Source: Paenibacillus_D sp047238105 (GTDB lineage: Bacteria; Bacillota; Bacilli; Paenibacillales; Paenibacillaceae). From it: a stretch of DNA of 64,000 nt. Made by a program: the position numbers and the translations under genes. Below, piece after piece: positions 18,391 through 26,045 of the stretch (the first letter of the stretch is position 1; each line of letters starts with the position of its first letter). The notes under the pieces are model-generated. The model ran no database searches. It was not told where the DNA came from and saw nothing but the letters and a program-made list of their open reading frames with translations. Where the stretch lies: the NCBI RefSeq assembly GCF_047238105.1, contig NZ_JBDFMD010000001.1:6820001-6884000 (forward strand), in the 5' to 3' direction.

Positions 18391-18487
18391 GCAATGATAA
18401 GAGATTTGTCGGTTTAACTGGTGCTGCTTGTCATTGAGCGAGCGCTTATCCGCTGGGAGCGGGCATCCTTGGGAGGGACATTACCCG

Positions 18488-19768
18488 ATGAAAGCAGAGA
18501 TTATCGCCGTTGGCACGGAATTGCTGCTGGGCCAGATCATCAATACGAATGCTCAATTTTTGTCGCAAGGACTGGCTGACCTGGGCATTGATGTCTACTT
18601 CCAGACCGTTGTCGGGGACAATGCCGGGCGGTTGACGCAGGCGATCCATACCGCGCGCACTCGCGCAGATCTGATCTTATTTACAGGGGGGCTGGGGCCG
18701 ACCCAGGACGATCTGACCAAAGACACCCTTGCCGCCGACCTTGGGCGCGCGCTGGTGGTCCATGAGCCTTCGATGGCGAAGATCGAGGCCTTGTTTGCTT
18801 CCCGGGGGGCCAAGATGGTGGAGAGCAACCGCCGTCAGGCGCTGATGATCGAGGGCTGTGAGCCGCTGGCCAATGAGACGGGGCTGGCGGTCGGCAATGC
18901 GCTCACAGTTGGTGATACGCACTATGTATTGCTCCCCGGACCGCCTCGCGAGATGAAGCCGATGTTCACGGGGCCGACCACAGCCTGGCTGCGGCGGATT
19001 ATGGGCGATGAGCTGCCGCTCTTCAGCAGGCAGCTGCGATTCGCCGGCATCGGCGAATCGAGTCTGGAGGCGGCGATCCTCGACTTGATCGAAGGACAGT
19101 CAGATCCGACGATTGCTCCTTACGCCAAAGAAGGTGAAGTGGCGCTCCGCATCTCGACCAAAGCCCGGACGGCAGCGGAAGCGCATGAGCGCATCGACGC
19201 CACTGTCAGCCAGATCAGCGAGCGGCTAAAGCAGTTTATGTACGCCCAGGACGATATCCCGATCGAAGAGGCGGTGATCCGGCTGCTCCGCAATTCGATG
19301 CGCACGCTAGCATCGGCGGAGAGCTGCAGCGGCGGTCTGCTGGCCGAAGCTATCACCAGCATTCCCGGCAGCAGCAGCGAATTCAAAGGCGGTATGGTCA
19401 CCTATACCAATGAGATGAAGCACCGCGTGCTGGGTATACCGATGTCTCAGCTGGAAGGCCCGGGGGCGCCAGGGGCGGTTAGCGAGTCGACAGCTGCGAT
19501 GATGGCCGAGCGGATCCGCGAGCTTTCGGGAACCGACTTTGGCATCTCGATCACCGGTGTCGCCGGCCCGGCAGAATGTGAAGGCAAGGCGGTTGGACTC
19601 GTCTATGTCGGTCTTGCTCAGAAGGGCCGCGAAACCGAAGTCCACACGCTCCAGCTGAGCGGCAACCGCGGGATCATCCGGCTGCGAGCGGTCAAGGCTG
19701 CGTTCTATCGGCTCTGGCAGCGTCTTATGGAAACCTCAGGCCATACAGGTATGAAAGTACCGGATTAA
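18488..19768 (+). CDS. cinA: CinA-like protein (competence/damage-inducible; NMN amidase domain)
   Basis: The 426-residue protein has an N-terminal MoaB/CinA domain (GTELLLGQIINTN; FTGGLGPTQDDLTKD; LLPGPPREM) and a C-terminal amidohydrolase domain (SAESCSGGLLAEAITSIPGSS; ITGVAGP) of the PncC type that deamidates nicotinamide mononucleotide. It lies just ahead of recA as in many Firmicutes. ATG 18488 is set by GGGAGGG at 18471-18477; the longer TTG reading from 18428 has no ribosome site. Confidence 0.94.
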   Translation: MKAEIIAVGTELLLGQIINTNAQFLSQGLADLGIDVYFQTVVGDNAGRLTQAIHTARTRADLILFTGGLGPTQDDLTKDTLAADLGRALVVHEPSMAKIEALFASRGAKMVESNRRQALMIEGCEPLANETGLAVGNALTVGDTHYVLLPGPPREMKPMFTGPTTAWLRRIMGDELPLFSRQLRFAGIGESSLEAAILDLIEGQSDPTIAPYAKEGEVALRISTKARTAAEAHERIDATVSQISERLKQFMYAQDDIPIEEAVIRLLRNSMRTLASAESCSGGLLAEAITSIPGSSSEFKGGMVTYTNEMKHRVLGIPMSQLEGPGAPGAVSESTAAMMAERIRELSGTDFGISITGVAGPAECEGKAVGLVYVGLAQKGRETEVHTLQLSGNRGIIRLRAVKAAFYRLWQRLMETSGHTGMKVPD

Positions 19769-19771
19769 GGC

Positions 19772-19800
19772 TTGCCAAGCTCAGAGGCTTGACGTATAAT
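19772..19800 (+). promoter_or_regulatory. Sigma-A-like promoter just after cinA
   Basis: TTGCCA (19772-19777) and a perfect TATAAT (19795-19800) are separated by exactly 17 bases. The start would be near 19807, only about 15 bases before a terminator hairpin. Confidence 0.7.
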
Positions 19801-19821
19801 TTAGGGGACAGTTAACGGAAG

Positions 19822-19855
19822 AACCGTGGCGAAGTTACTTTGCTGCGGTTTTTTT
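19822..19855 (+). terminator. Terminator between cinA and recA
   Basis: ACCGTGGCGAAG pairs along its full length with CTTTGCTGCGGT, using three GU pairs and a TTA loop, followed by seven T. It can end cinA transcripts or RNA from the promoter at 19772. Confidence 0.85.
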
Positions 19856-19876
19856 ATTGCCCCCGAATCAAAAAAA

Positions 19877-19890
19877 CGAATGTATGTTCG
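19877..19890 (+). promoter_or_regulatory. LexA (DinR) SOS box of recA
   Basis: CGAATGTATGTTCG matches the Gram-positive SOS box CGAACATATGTTCG at 12 of 14 positions and lies immediately upstream of the recA -35, so LexA should repress recA. Confidence 0.85.
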
Positions 19891-19899
19891 AAAAAGTGC

Positions 19900-19928
19900 T
19901 TGGCAAGGCATGCAAAACAAGGTATCAT
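19900..19928 (+). promoter_or_regulatory. recA promoter
   Basis: TTGGCA (19900-19905) and TATCAT (19923-19928) are 17 bases apart, about 55 bases before the recA start. Confidence 0.75.
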
Positions 19929-19982
19929 TAGACTATAAGTTCGAATTAGCCCCCCCTATAAATTGTGAAGGATGTGAGTGTA

Positions 19983-21041
19983 TTGTCAGATCGTCGTGCA
20001 GCACTTGATATGGCATTGCGTCAGATAGAGAAGCAGTTCGGTAAAGGTTCCATAATGAAGCTGGGCGAGAACGCCGGTATGCAGGTTGAGGTCGTGCCGA
20101 GCGGCTCGCTGGCTCTGGATATAGCTTTGGGCATTGGCGGCCTGCCAAGAGGCCGGGTCATCGAAGTCTATGGTCCTGAATCCTCGGGTAAGACGACGGT
20201 TGCGCTCCATGCGATCGCCGAGGTGCAGCGGATCGGTGGACAAGCCGCCTTCATCGATGCTGAGCATGCGCTGGATCCTTTGTATGCCAGCAAGCTGGGC
20301 GTCAATATTGACGAGCTGCTGCTGTCCCAGCCGGACACAGGCGAGCAGGCGCTGGAGATCGCCGAAGCGCTGGTACGCAGCGGAGCTGTCGATATCATCG
20401 TTATCGACTCTGTGGCAGCACTTGTGCCGAAGGCAGAGATCGAGGGCGAGATGGGGGACTCCCATGTCGGTCTGCAAGCGCGGCTGATGTCGCAGGCGCT
20501 TCGCAAGCTGTCCGGATCGATCAGCAAGTCGAAGACGATCGCGATCTTCATCAACCAGCTCCGGGAGAAGGTTGGCGTCATGTTCGGCAACCCCGAGGTT
20601 ACGCCGGGCGGCCGTGCCTTGAAGTTCTACTCCAGCGTGCGTCTGGAAGTACGCCGGATCGAGACATTGAAGCAAGGCAACGACATGGTCGGCAACCGTA
20701 CACGCATCAAGGTTGTGAAGAATAAAGTAGCACCGCCGTTCAAACAGGCGGAGATCGATATTATGTATGGCGAAGGCATCTCCAGAGAAGGCAGCCTGGT
20801 AGATATCGGTGTGGAGCTGGACATCGTCCAGAAGAGCGGCGCCTGGTTCTCCTTTAACGGCGAGCGTCTTGGTCAGGGCCGGGAGAATGCCAAGCAGTAT
20901 TTGAAGGATCATCCCGAAGTGTCCGAGGTCATCGAGCGCGAGGTGAGGCAAGCCAGCAATCTGTCGGCCACGGCGGTACCGACGACTGTCATCAGCTCGG
21001 GTCAGGAAGAAGAGGAAGACGAAGAGTTCGAATTGATCTAA
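19983..21041 (+). CDS. recA: Recombinase RecA
   Basis: A 352-residue RecA that forms filaments on single-stranded DNA, drives strand exchange and stimulates LexA self-cleavage. Walker A GPESSGKTT lies near residue 65-73, the IVIDSVAALVP Walker B near 140, and the acidic C-terminus (EEEEDEEFE) is typical. The start is TTG 19983, giving MSDRRAALDMAL as in other RecA proteins; upstream in-frame GTGs at 19965 and 19974 would lengthen it beyond family norm. recX follows after a terminator. Confidence 0.98.
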   Translation: MSDRRAALDMALRQIEKQFGKGSIMKLGENAGMQVEVVPSGSLALDIALGIGGLPRGRVIEVYGPESSGKTTVALHAIAEVQRIGGQAAFIDAEHALDPLYASKLGVNIDELLLSQPDTGEQALEIAEALVRSGAVDIIVIDSVAALVPKAEIEGEMGDSHVGLQARLMSQALRKLSGSISKSKTIAIFINQLREKVGVMFGNPEVTPGGRALKFYSSVRLEVRRIETLKQGNDMVGNRTRIKVVKNKVAPPFKQAEIDIMYGEGISREGSLVDIGVELDIVQKSGAWFSFNGERLGQGRENAKQYLKDHPEVSEVIEREVRQASNLSATAVPTTVISSGQEEEEDEEFELI

Positions 21042-21052
21042 CATATGAGATG

Positions 21053-21083
21053 AGGCGCCTTGCGACAAGGCGCCTTCTTTGTT
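21053..21083 (+). terminator. Terminator after recA
   Basis: AGGCGCCTT pairs with AAGGCGCCT (9 bp), followed by TCTTTGTT. Partial read-through into recX is possible. Confidence 0.75.
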
Positions 21084-21124
21084 AATAGGTTATGGGGATT
21101 TCTTAGCGGAGGAGGTTTGCTGTC

Positions 21125-21829
21125 GTGGATGATGAGCAGGACACGGGACCTGAACATTCGAATGGGGGCACGATTACATCGGTAGAACAGGATATCCGCA
21201 AACGCGGGTTGTATCATATCTATCTGGATCATAAGGAAGAGGCGGCACTAACGCTGCATGAGGATGTCGTCGTTCGTTACAGGCTGTCCAAGGGCGCGGT
21301 GCTGAGCGCAGCCGCGATAGACGACATACGTGAAGCCGGTGACCGTCACCAGGCTTACAGGCTTGCTGTAGCCTATCTGGGAGTCAAAGCGAGGACCGCC
21401 AAAGAGATCGAGAGGTACCTGCTCCGCAAAGAGGTCCAGGCCGAATATATCGGCGTGGTCATCGAGCGTCTTGCAGAGGAACAATTTATCGACGATGCCG
21501 ACTATGCTGAGCGTTTTGCGAGGCAACGGTTGCGTCTCCAGCAGAAGGGGAGCCGCCGGATCCAGCAGGAGCTGCTCCAGCGGGGGGTGTCCAAAGCAGT
21601 TGCGGTCAAGGCTGTGAACGGGCTCGATAGGGAAGACGAGCTGCAGGCGGCGATCCGGACCGCCGCCAAGAAGTGGCGCAGCTTGAAGGGAGAAGAGCGC
21701 GACCGCAGACGCAAGCTGGCCATGTTTCTGCTGCGCCGCGGCTATCCGCATGACGTTGCAAGAAAAGCTGTGTCTGTTATAGGTTCCGAAGATATCCTCG
21801 AGGAAGAGGGGCAAATGCTTGACAATTGA
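21125..21829 (+). CDS. recX: Regulatory protein RecX
   Basis: The 234-residue protein is a RecX-family modulator of RecA filaments, made of repeated three-helix units: LGVKARTAKEIERYLLRKEV near residue 85, FIDDADYAERFARQRL near 120, GSRRIQQELLQRGV near 145, and a last repeat near 190-220. GTG 21125 is set by GGAGGAGG at 21108-21115. Its position directly after recA supports the call. The rny promoter overlaps its 3' end. Confidence 0.92.
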   Translation: MDDEQDTGPEHSNGGTITSVEQDIRKRGLYHIYLDHKEEAALTLHEDVVVRYRLSKGAVLSAAAIDDIREAGDRHQAYRLAVAYLGVKARTAKEIERYLLRKEVQAEYIGVVIERLAEEQFIDDADYAERFARQRLRLQQKGSRRIQQELLQRGVSKAVAVKAVNGLDREDELQAAIRTAAKKWRSLKGEERDRRRKLAMFLLRRGYPHDVARKAVSVIGSEDILEEEGQMLDN

Positions 21830-21848
21830 TTTTGTCAAAAGCTAAAAT
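21819..21848 (+). promoter_or_regulatory. Sigma-A promoter for rny
   Basis: A perfect TTGACA (21819-21824) and TAAAAT (21843-21848), 18 bases apart. The -35 lies inside the last codons of recX. The leader to the rny start would be about 150 bases. Confidence 0.75.
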
Positions 21849-21866
21849 GAACATGTATTCCTCCCA

Positions 21867-21903
21867 ATTTGAAACGATTTTCCTCCCAAAATCGGGTTCA
21901 AAT
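21867..21903 (+). promoter_or_regulatory. Long hairpin in the rny leader
   Basis: ATTTGAA plus CGATTTT pairs with AAAATCG plus TTCAAAT around a CCTCCC loop. There is no T-tract after it, so it is not a terminator. It lies near the 5' end of the rny transcript and could protect it or serve as a cleavage signal. Confidence 0.6.
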
Positions 21904-22007
21904 GCTTATTTTTACCCAGTTTGTCGATGAACGGTATGGAAACCGGCTTAAACAACCAAATATCCGGGCGTGTGCCTTGGTGCAAGCAACGAGGAGGTGA
22001 GAGAGAG

Positions 22008-23552
22008 ATGCCAGATGTCTTGCTCATGATTCTACTCCTTGTTGGCGCGACATTCTTAGGGGTTGCGATTGGTTATTTTATTCGAAAGTCGATTGCCGAG
22101 GCCAAGATTTCAAGCGCTGAACAAGCCGCCGTTCAGATCGTGGAGAACGCTAAGAAAGAAGCGGAGGCGCAAAAGAAAGAAACGGTGCTCGAGGCAAAAG
22201 ACGAAGTCCACAAGCTCCGTTCCGAAGCAGAGAAGGATATTCGAGACCGCCGCAGTGAAACGCAGCGGCTGGAAAGAAGACTGCTGCAGAAAGAGGAGTC
22301 GCTGGATAAAAAGATAGAAGCGCTGGAACGCAAAGAAGAACAAGTGTCCAACAAGGAGAAACGAATCGAAGAGACGCAACAGCAGATTGAATCGATCTAC
22401 AAGCAGCAAGTGTCTGAGCTCGAGAGAATCTCCAATCTGACGATGGAGGATGCCAAGCAGATCATTCTCTCTAACGTTGAGCAAGAGGTTCGCCACGAGA
22501 CGGCTCAGCTGATCAAAGAAATCGAACAGCAAGCCAAAGAAGAAGCAGACAAAAAAGCGCGGGATATTATCTCGCTTGCTATCCAGCGTTGCGCTGCAGA
22601 CCATGTAGCTGAGACGACTGTATCCGTCGTCTCCTTGCCTAACGAGGAGATGAAGGGCCGGATCATCGGCCGTGAAGGCCGCAACATCCGGGCGCTAGAA
22701 ACGCTTACCGGTATTGATCTGATTATCGACGATACACCGGAAGCGGTCATCTTGTCCGGCTTCGATCCGATCCGCCGCGAGATTGCCCGGACGTCGCTGG
22801 AGAAGCTCGTCGCTGACGGCAGGATCCATCCGGCGCGTATCGAGGAGATGGTCGACAAGTCCCGCCGCGAAGTGGATGAACGTATCCGCGAGTACGGGGA
22901 ACAAGCGACCTTTGAAGTCGGCGTGCATGGATTGCATCCTGATCTGATCAAGATTCTGGGAAGACTCAAGTATCGGACAAGCTATGGTCAGAATGTGCTG
23001 AAGCATTCGATGGAGGTCGCCTATCTGACTGGACTGATGGCGGCAGAGCTGGGAGAAGACATTACGCTGGCCAAGCGTGCGGGATTGCTGCATGACATTG
23101 GCAAGGCTTTGGATCATGAAGTCGAAGGTTCGCATGTAGAGATCGGCGTGGAGCTCGCCAAGAAGTACAAAGAGCATCCTGTCGTAATCAACAGCATCGC
23201 TTCCCATCATGGCGATTGCGAAGCGACTTCGGTCATCGCGATGCTCGTCGGTGCGGCAGACGCCTTGTCGGCTGCACGCCCGGGAGCACGAAGAGAAACA
23301 CTGGAGACGTATATAAAACGGTTGGAGAAGCTGGAGGCAATCTCCGAATCGTTTGATGGCGTAGAGAAGTGTTATGCGATTCAGGCTGGCCGCGAGGTCA
23401 GGGTGATGGTGCAACCGGAGAAGATCGACGATGCCGACTCGTTCCGACTGGCTCGTGACATCACGAAGAAGATCGAGAGCGAGCTTGACTATCCCGGTCA
23501 TATCAAGGTCACCGTTATTCGCGAGACACGCGCTGTCGAATACGCCAAATAA
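22008..23552 (+). CDS. rny: Ribonuclease Y
   Basis: A 514-residue membrane-anchored endoribonuclease central to mRNA turnover in Firmicutes. It has one N-terminal transmembrane helix (about 3-25), a long coiled coil (30-200), a KH RNA-binding domain (GRIIGREGRNIRALE near 215), and an HD phosphodiesterase domain (LLHDIGKALDHE near 365; later SHHGD). ATG 22008 is set by GAGGAGGTGA at 21991-22000. A terminator follows before ymdB. RicA, a modulator of RNase Y in B. subtilis, is encoded at 31 kb. Confidence 0.97.
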   Translation: MPDVLLMILLLVGATFLGVAIGYFIRKSIAEAKISSAEQAAVQIVENAKKEAEAQKKETVLEAKDEVHKLRSEAEKDIRDRRSETQRLERRLLQKEESLDKKIEALERKEEQVSNKEKRIEETQQQIESIYKQQVSELERISNLTMEDAKQIILSNVEQEVRHETAQLIKEIEQQAKEEADKKARDIISLAIQRCAADHVAETTVSVVSLPNEEMKGRIIGREGRNIRALETLTGIDLIIDDTPEAVILSGFDPIRREIARTSLEKLVADGRIHPARIEEMVDKSRREVDERIREYGEQATFEVGVHGLHPDLIKILGRLKYRTSYGQNVLKHSMEVAYLTGLMAAELGEDITLAKRAGLLHDIGKALDHEVEGSHVEIGVELAKKYKEHPVVINSIASHHGDCEATSVIAMLVGAADALSAARPGARRETLETYIKRLEKLEAISESFDGVEKCYAIQAGREVRVMVQPEKIDDADSFRLARDITKKIESELDYPGHIKVTVIRETRAVEYAK

Positions 23553-23574
23553 ACTCCCGATCCGGGAATATGAA

Positions 23575-23613
23575 GAAAAGTGGCTGCTTGTCAGCCACTT
23601 TTCATATTTTTTG
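23575..23613 (+). terminator. Terminator after rny
   Basis: A 12-bp perfect stem (GAAAAGTGGCTG / CAGCCACTTTTC) with a 5-base loop, followed by ATATTTTTT. Confidence 0.9.
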
Positions 23614-23647
23614 CACAGACAGAACGAAATGAAGGGGTAACACAACC

Positions 23648-24445
23648 ATGAAAGTATTGTTTATCGGCGATATTGTCGGTCAGGTCGGGCGACAGGCGGT
23701 CAAGCAAGTCCTGCCAGCACTCAAGAGTAAGTATCAACCGCATTTGATCATTGCCAACGGAGAAAATGCGGCCGCCGGCCGGGGAATAACGGCAAGCATC
23801 GCCAAAGAGTTCTTCAACTGGGGAATCCACGGCATTACCATGGGTAATCACACATGGGACAATAAAGACATCTTCGAGTGGATCGAGGACGAAGAACGCA
23901 TCGTCCGTCCGGCTAATTATGCGCCGGAAGCACCTGGGCGGGGAGCGGCCGTAATCAAGGCAGGGGGTAAAGAGCTTACGATCATCAACCTCCAAGGGAG
24001 AACATTCCTGCCGCCGATCGATTGTCCATTCCGCACGGCAGACCGTCTGCTGGAGGAGCTGGGAGACCGCAAGCGACGTCCGGTGCTCGTCGATTTCCAT
24101 GCGGAAGCCACCTCAGAGAAGCAGGCGATGGGCTGGTACCTTGACGGCAGAGCGTCGATCGTGCTCGGTACCCATACCCATGTCCAGACGAACGACGACC
24201 GGGTGCTGCCGGAAGGGACGGCTTATATTACAGACGTCGGTATGGTAGGATCTATGGAAGGCGTGCTAGGTATGGAGCGTCAAGCGGTAGAATACCGTTT
24301 TTTGACCGGTATGCCGGCACGCTTAACGGTAGACGAAGGCAAGTGGCACTTTCATGCGATTGTGGTCGATATCGATGATGCTTCGGGCAGTGCCCGAGGG
24401 GTAACGAAGATTCGCTGGATCGAAGAGGACTGGTTGATGGCCTAA
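23648..24445 (+). CDS. ymdB: Metallophosphoesterase YmdB
   Basis: A 265-residue calcineurin-like phosphoesterase. Metal-binding motifs are visible in order: GDIVGQVGR near residue 8, NGENAA near 39, MGNHTWDN near 66, DFHAEATSEK near 150, and GTHTHVQT near 178. In B. subtilis YmdB hydrolyses 2',3'-cyclic nucleotides and affects biofilm and motility decisions. It lies between rny and spoVS, the conserved order. ATG 23648 is preceded by AAGGGG. Confidence 0.93.
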   Translation: MKVLFIGDIVGQVGRQAVKQVLPALKSKYQPHLIIANGENAAAGRGITASIAKEFFNWGIHGITMGNHTWDNKDIFEWIEDEERIVRPANYAPEAPGRGAAVIKAGGKELTIINLQGRTFLPPIDCPFRTADRLLEELGDRKRRPVLVDFHAEATSEKQAMGWYLDGRASIVLGTHTHVQTNDDRVLPEGTAYITDVGMVGSMEGVLGMERQAVEYRFLTGMPARLTVDEGKWHFHAIVVDIDDASGSARGVTKIRWIEEDWLMA

Positions 24446-24465
24446 CGGCCCTCACCAGTTTTTTT
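24429..24465 (+). terminator. Terminator overlapping ymdB 3' end
   Basis: ACTGGT..GA.GGCC pairs with GGCC.TC..ACCAGT around the stop codon (TAAC loop), followed by seven T. Confidence 0.75.
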
Positions 24466-24517
24466 GTCGCCAATATTCTGACAAATCAGAATCGCGTGAA
24501 AAGTCAAGGGTTGAAAA

Positions 24518-24544
24518 GCAGGAATTTTTTTACCTCTCTCGAAT
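24518..24544 (+). promoter_or_regulatory. Candidate sigma-H promoter of spoVS
   Basis: GCAGGAATT (24518-24526) and CTCGAAT (24538-24544), 11 bases apart, fit the sigma-H pattern RNAGGAWWW-N11/12-RNNGAAT except for the first -10 base. B. subtilis spoVS is known to use sigma-H. Confidence 0.75.
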
Positions 24545-24594
24545 AGGTATTAATAGTGGATTTCAATCCATCATTCCCGGGGGAGGTACCATTC

Positions 24595-24855
24595 ATGGAT
24601 GTATTAAAAGTTTCAGCAAAATCCAATCCAAATTCTGTTGCCGGTGCATTGGCTGGTGTACTCCGAGAGCGTGGCGCCGCCGAACTGCAGGCCATCGGGG
24701 CTGGTGCATTGAATCAAGCAGTAAAGGCAGTGGCGATTGCCCGGGGATTCGTGGCTCCTAGCGGAGTCGATCTGATCTGTATACCTGCATTTACGGATAT
24801 TGTGATCGAGGGTGAGGACCGGACCGCAATCAAATTAATCGTCGAGCCGAGATAA
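24595..24855 (+). CDS. spoVS: Stage V sporulation protein S
   Basis: The 86-residue protein is nearly invariant in spore formers and this copy matches: VLKVSAKSNPNSVAGALAGV, RERGAAELQAIGAGALNQAVKAV, and RGFVAPSGVDLICIPAFTDI. It is an Alba-like fold protein needed for normal spore coat assembly and septation control. ATG 24595 is set by GGGAGGT at 24581-24587. It has its own promoter and terminator, so it is monocistronic. Confidence 0.97.
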   Translation: MDVLKVSAKSNPNSVAGALAGVLRERGAAELQAIGAGALNQAVKAVAIARGFVAPSGVDLICIPAFTDIVIEGEDRTAIKLIVEPR

Positions 24856-24891
24856 GCCGATTTAGTTGATCTCAGCTTCCAAGAGCAACTG

Positions 24892-24921
24892 CCTGTTTAC
24901 GGCTTGTAAACAGGTTTTTTT
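24892..24921 (+). terminator. Terminator after spoVS
   Basis: CCTGTTTAC pairs with GTAAACAGG (9 bp, loop GGCT), followed by eight T. Confidence 0.9.
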
Positions 24922-24958
24922 GTGTACGAATGAAAAAAAGCGATACAGGAGGCGGACG

Positions 24959-25903
24959 ATGCGAGGTATAGCGGACTTTCACTGCGACGTATTGAGCAAG
25001 CTGTTGATGGATGAGAAACTCGAGTTTTGCGGCGAGGCAAGCGATGCTTTGGACGTTACCTATGAGAGGCTGGCGTTGTCGGAAACCGTGCTGCAGACTT
25101 TTGCTGTCTTTATACCTGCAAGAGCGGGGATCGGACTTCACGCTATTCTTCGATCAATCGACCTGTTCTATCGTAAAATATTGGCCTGCCGCGGGGTGGT
25201 TCATATCCGAACCGCAGCCGATCTCGACCGGGCGGCCCGGGAAGGAGCCTTGGCAGCGATGCTGTCTCTCGAAGGCGTGGATGGGATGGAGGGAGATCCG
25301 GAGATGCTGCGGATTCTCTACCGGCTTGGTGTGAGGTCGGTCGGATTAACCTGGAACCACGCCAACTGGGCTGCCGACGGGGTCATGGAGAAGCGTAGCG
25401 GCGGACTGACGGGTAAGGGCAGGCGACTGCTGGAGGTAGCGGAGGAGCTCAAAGTCATCGTGGATGTCTCCCATCTGGCAGAGCGGGGATTTTGGGAGGT
25501 AGTGTCGCTGGCAGGACGACCGGTTATCGCTTCTCATTCCAATGCCCGTGCAATATGCGACCATCCGCGCAATCTTACGGATGATCAGCTGCAGGCCCTG
25601 ATCCGGATGGACGGGCGGATCGGTATTACTTATGTTCCTTGGTTCGTGAGTCAGACTGGAGAAGCGACAATTGACGATGTGCTGCGGCATATCGAGCATA
25701 TTTGCGAACTAGGCGGCGAGCGGCAGATTATGCTGGGTTCGGATTTTGACGGTATTGACAGCTATGTGCAAGGGCTGACGAATCCGGTAGATACCGGTCG
25801 ATTGGTCGAGGGAATGCTGAAGCGCTATTCTGAGGCGCAGGTGGAAGGATTCACTAGCGGCAATGCTTACCGGCACTTGCTCAACTATCTTCCAACGGGA
25901 TGA
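24959..25903 (+). CDS. Membrane dipeptidase (peptidase M19) family protein
   Basis: A 314-residue M19 renal-dipeptidase-like zinc enzyme. Zinc-ligand motifs are visible: the HxD in DFHCDVL near residue 7, the EGVDGME glutamate near 105, VDVSHLAERGF near 175, SHSNARAI near 193, and the MLGSDFDGID aspartate near 258. Members cleave dipeptides, including D-amino-acid or beta-lactam-like substrates. Despite the family name there is no signal peptide here, so it is cytoplasmic. ATG 24959 is set by AGGAGG at 24947-24952. It replaces the tdh-kbl genes found at this point in B. subtilis. Confidence 0.9.
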   Translation: MRGIADFHCDVLSKLLMDEKLEFCGEASDALDVTYERLALSETVLQTFAVFIPARAGIGLHAILRSIDLFYRKILACRGVVHIRTAADLDRAAREGALAAMLSLEGVDGMEGDPEMLRILYRLGVRSVGLTWNHANWAADGVMEKRSGGLTGKGRRLLEVAEELKVIVDVSHLAERGFWEVVSLAGRPVIASHSNARAICDHPRNLTDDQLQALIRMDGRIGITYVPWFVSQTGEATIDDVLRHIEHICELGGERQIMLGSDFDGIDSYVQGLTNPVDTGRLVEGMLKRYSEAQVEGFTSGNAYRHLLNYLPTG

Positions 25904-26045
25904 AAAAGTATCTTTTCAATCTGATATAGGTATGAATACAATCGCAAAGAGCTATGCATAGCGTCTCTGGATTCGCTTGCATTTTAATAGGGGAGAACAT
26001 AGAATTTAGAGGATAAGGTTGGATATAAAAGAGGAGATGGAAACG

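Noticed and set aside
24866..24958. Longer N-terminus for the M19 dipeptidase
   Set aside because: The extra residues come from the spoVS terminator hairpin; ATG 24959 has a good ribosome site and matches the family start.
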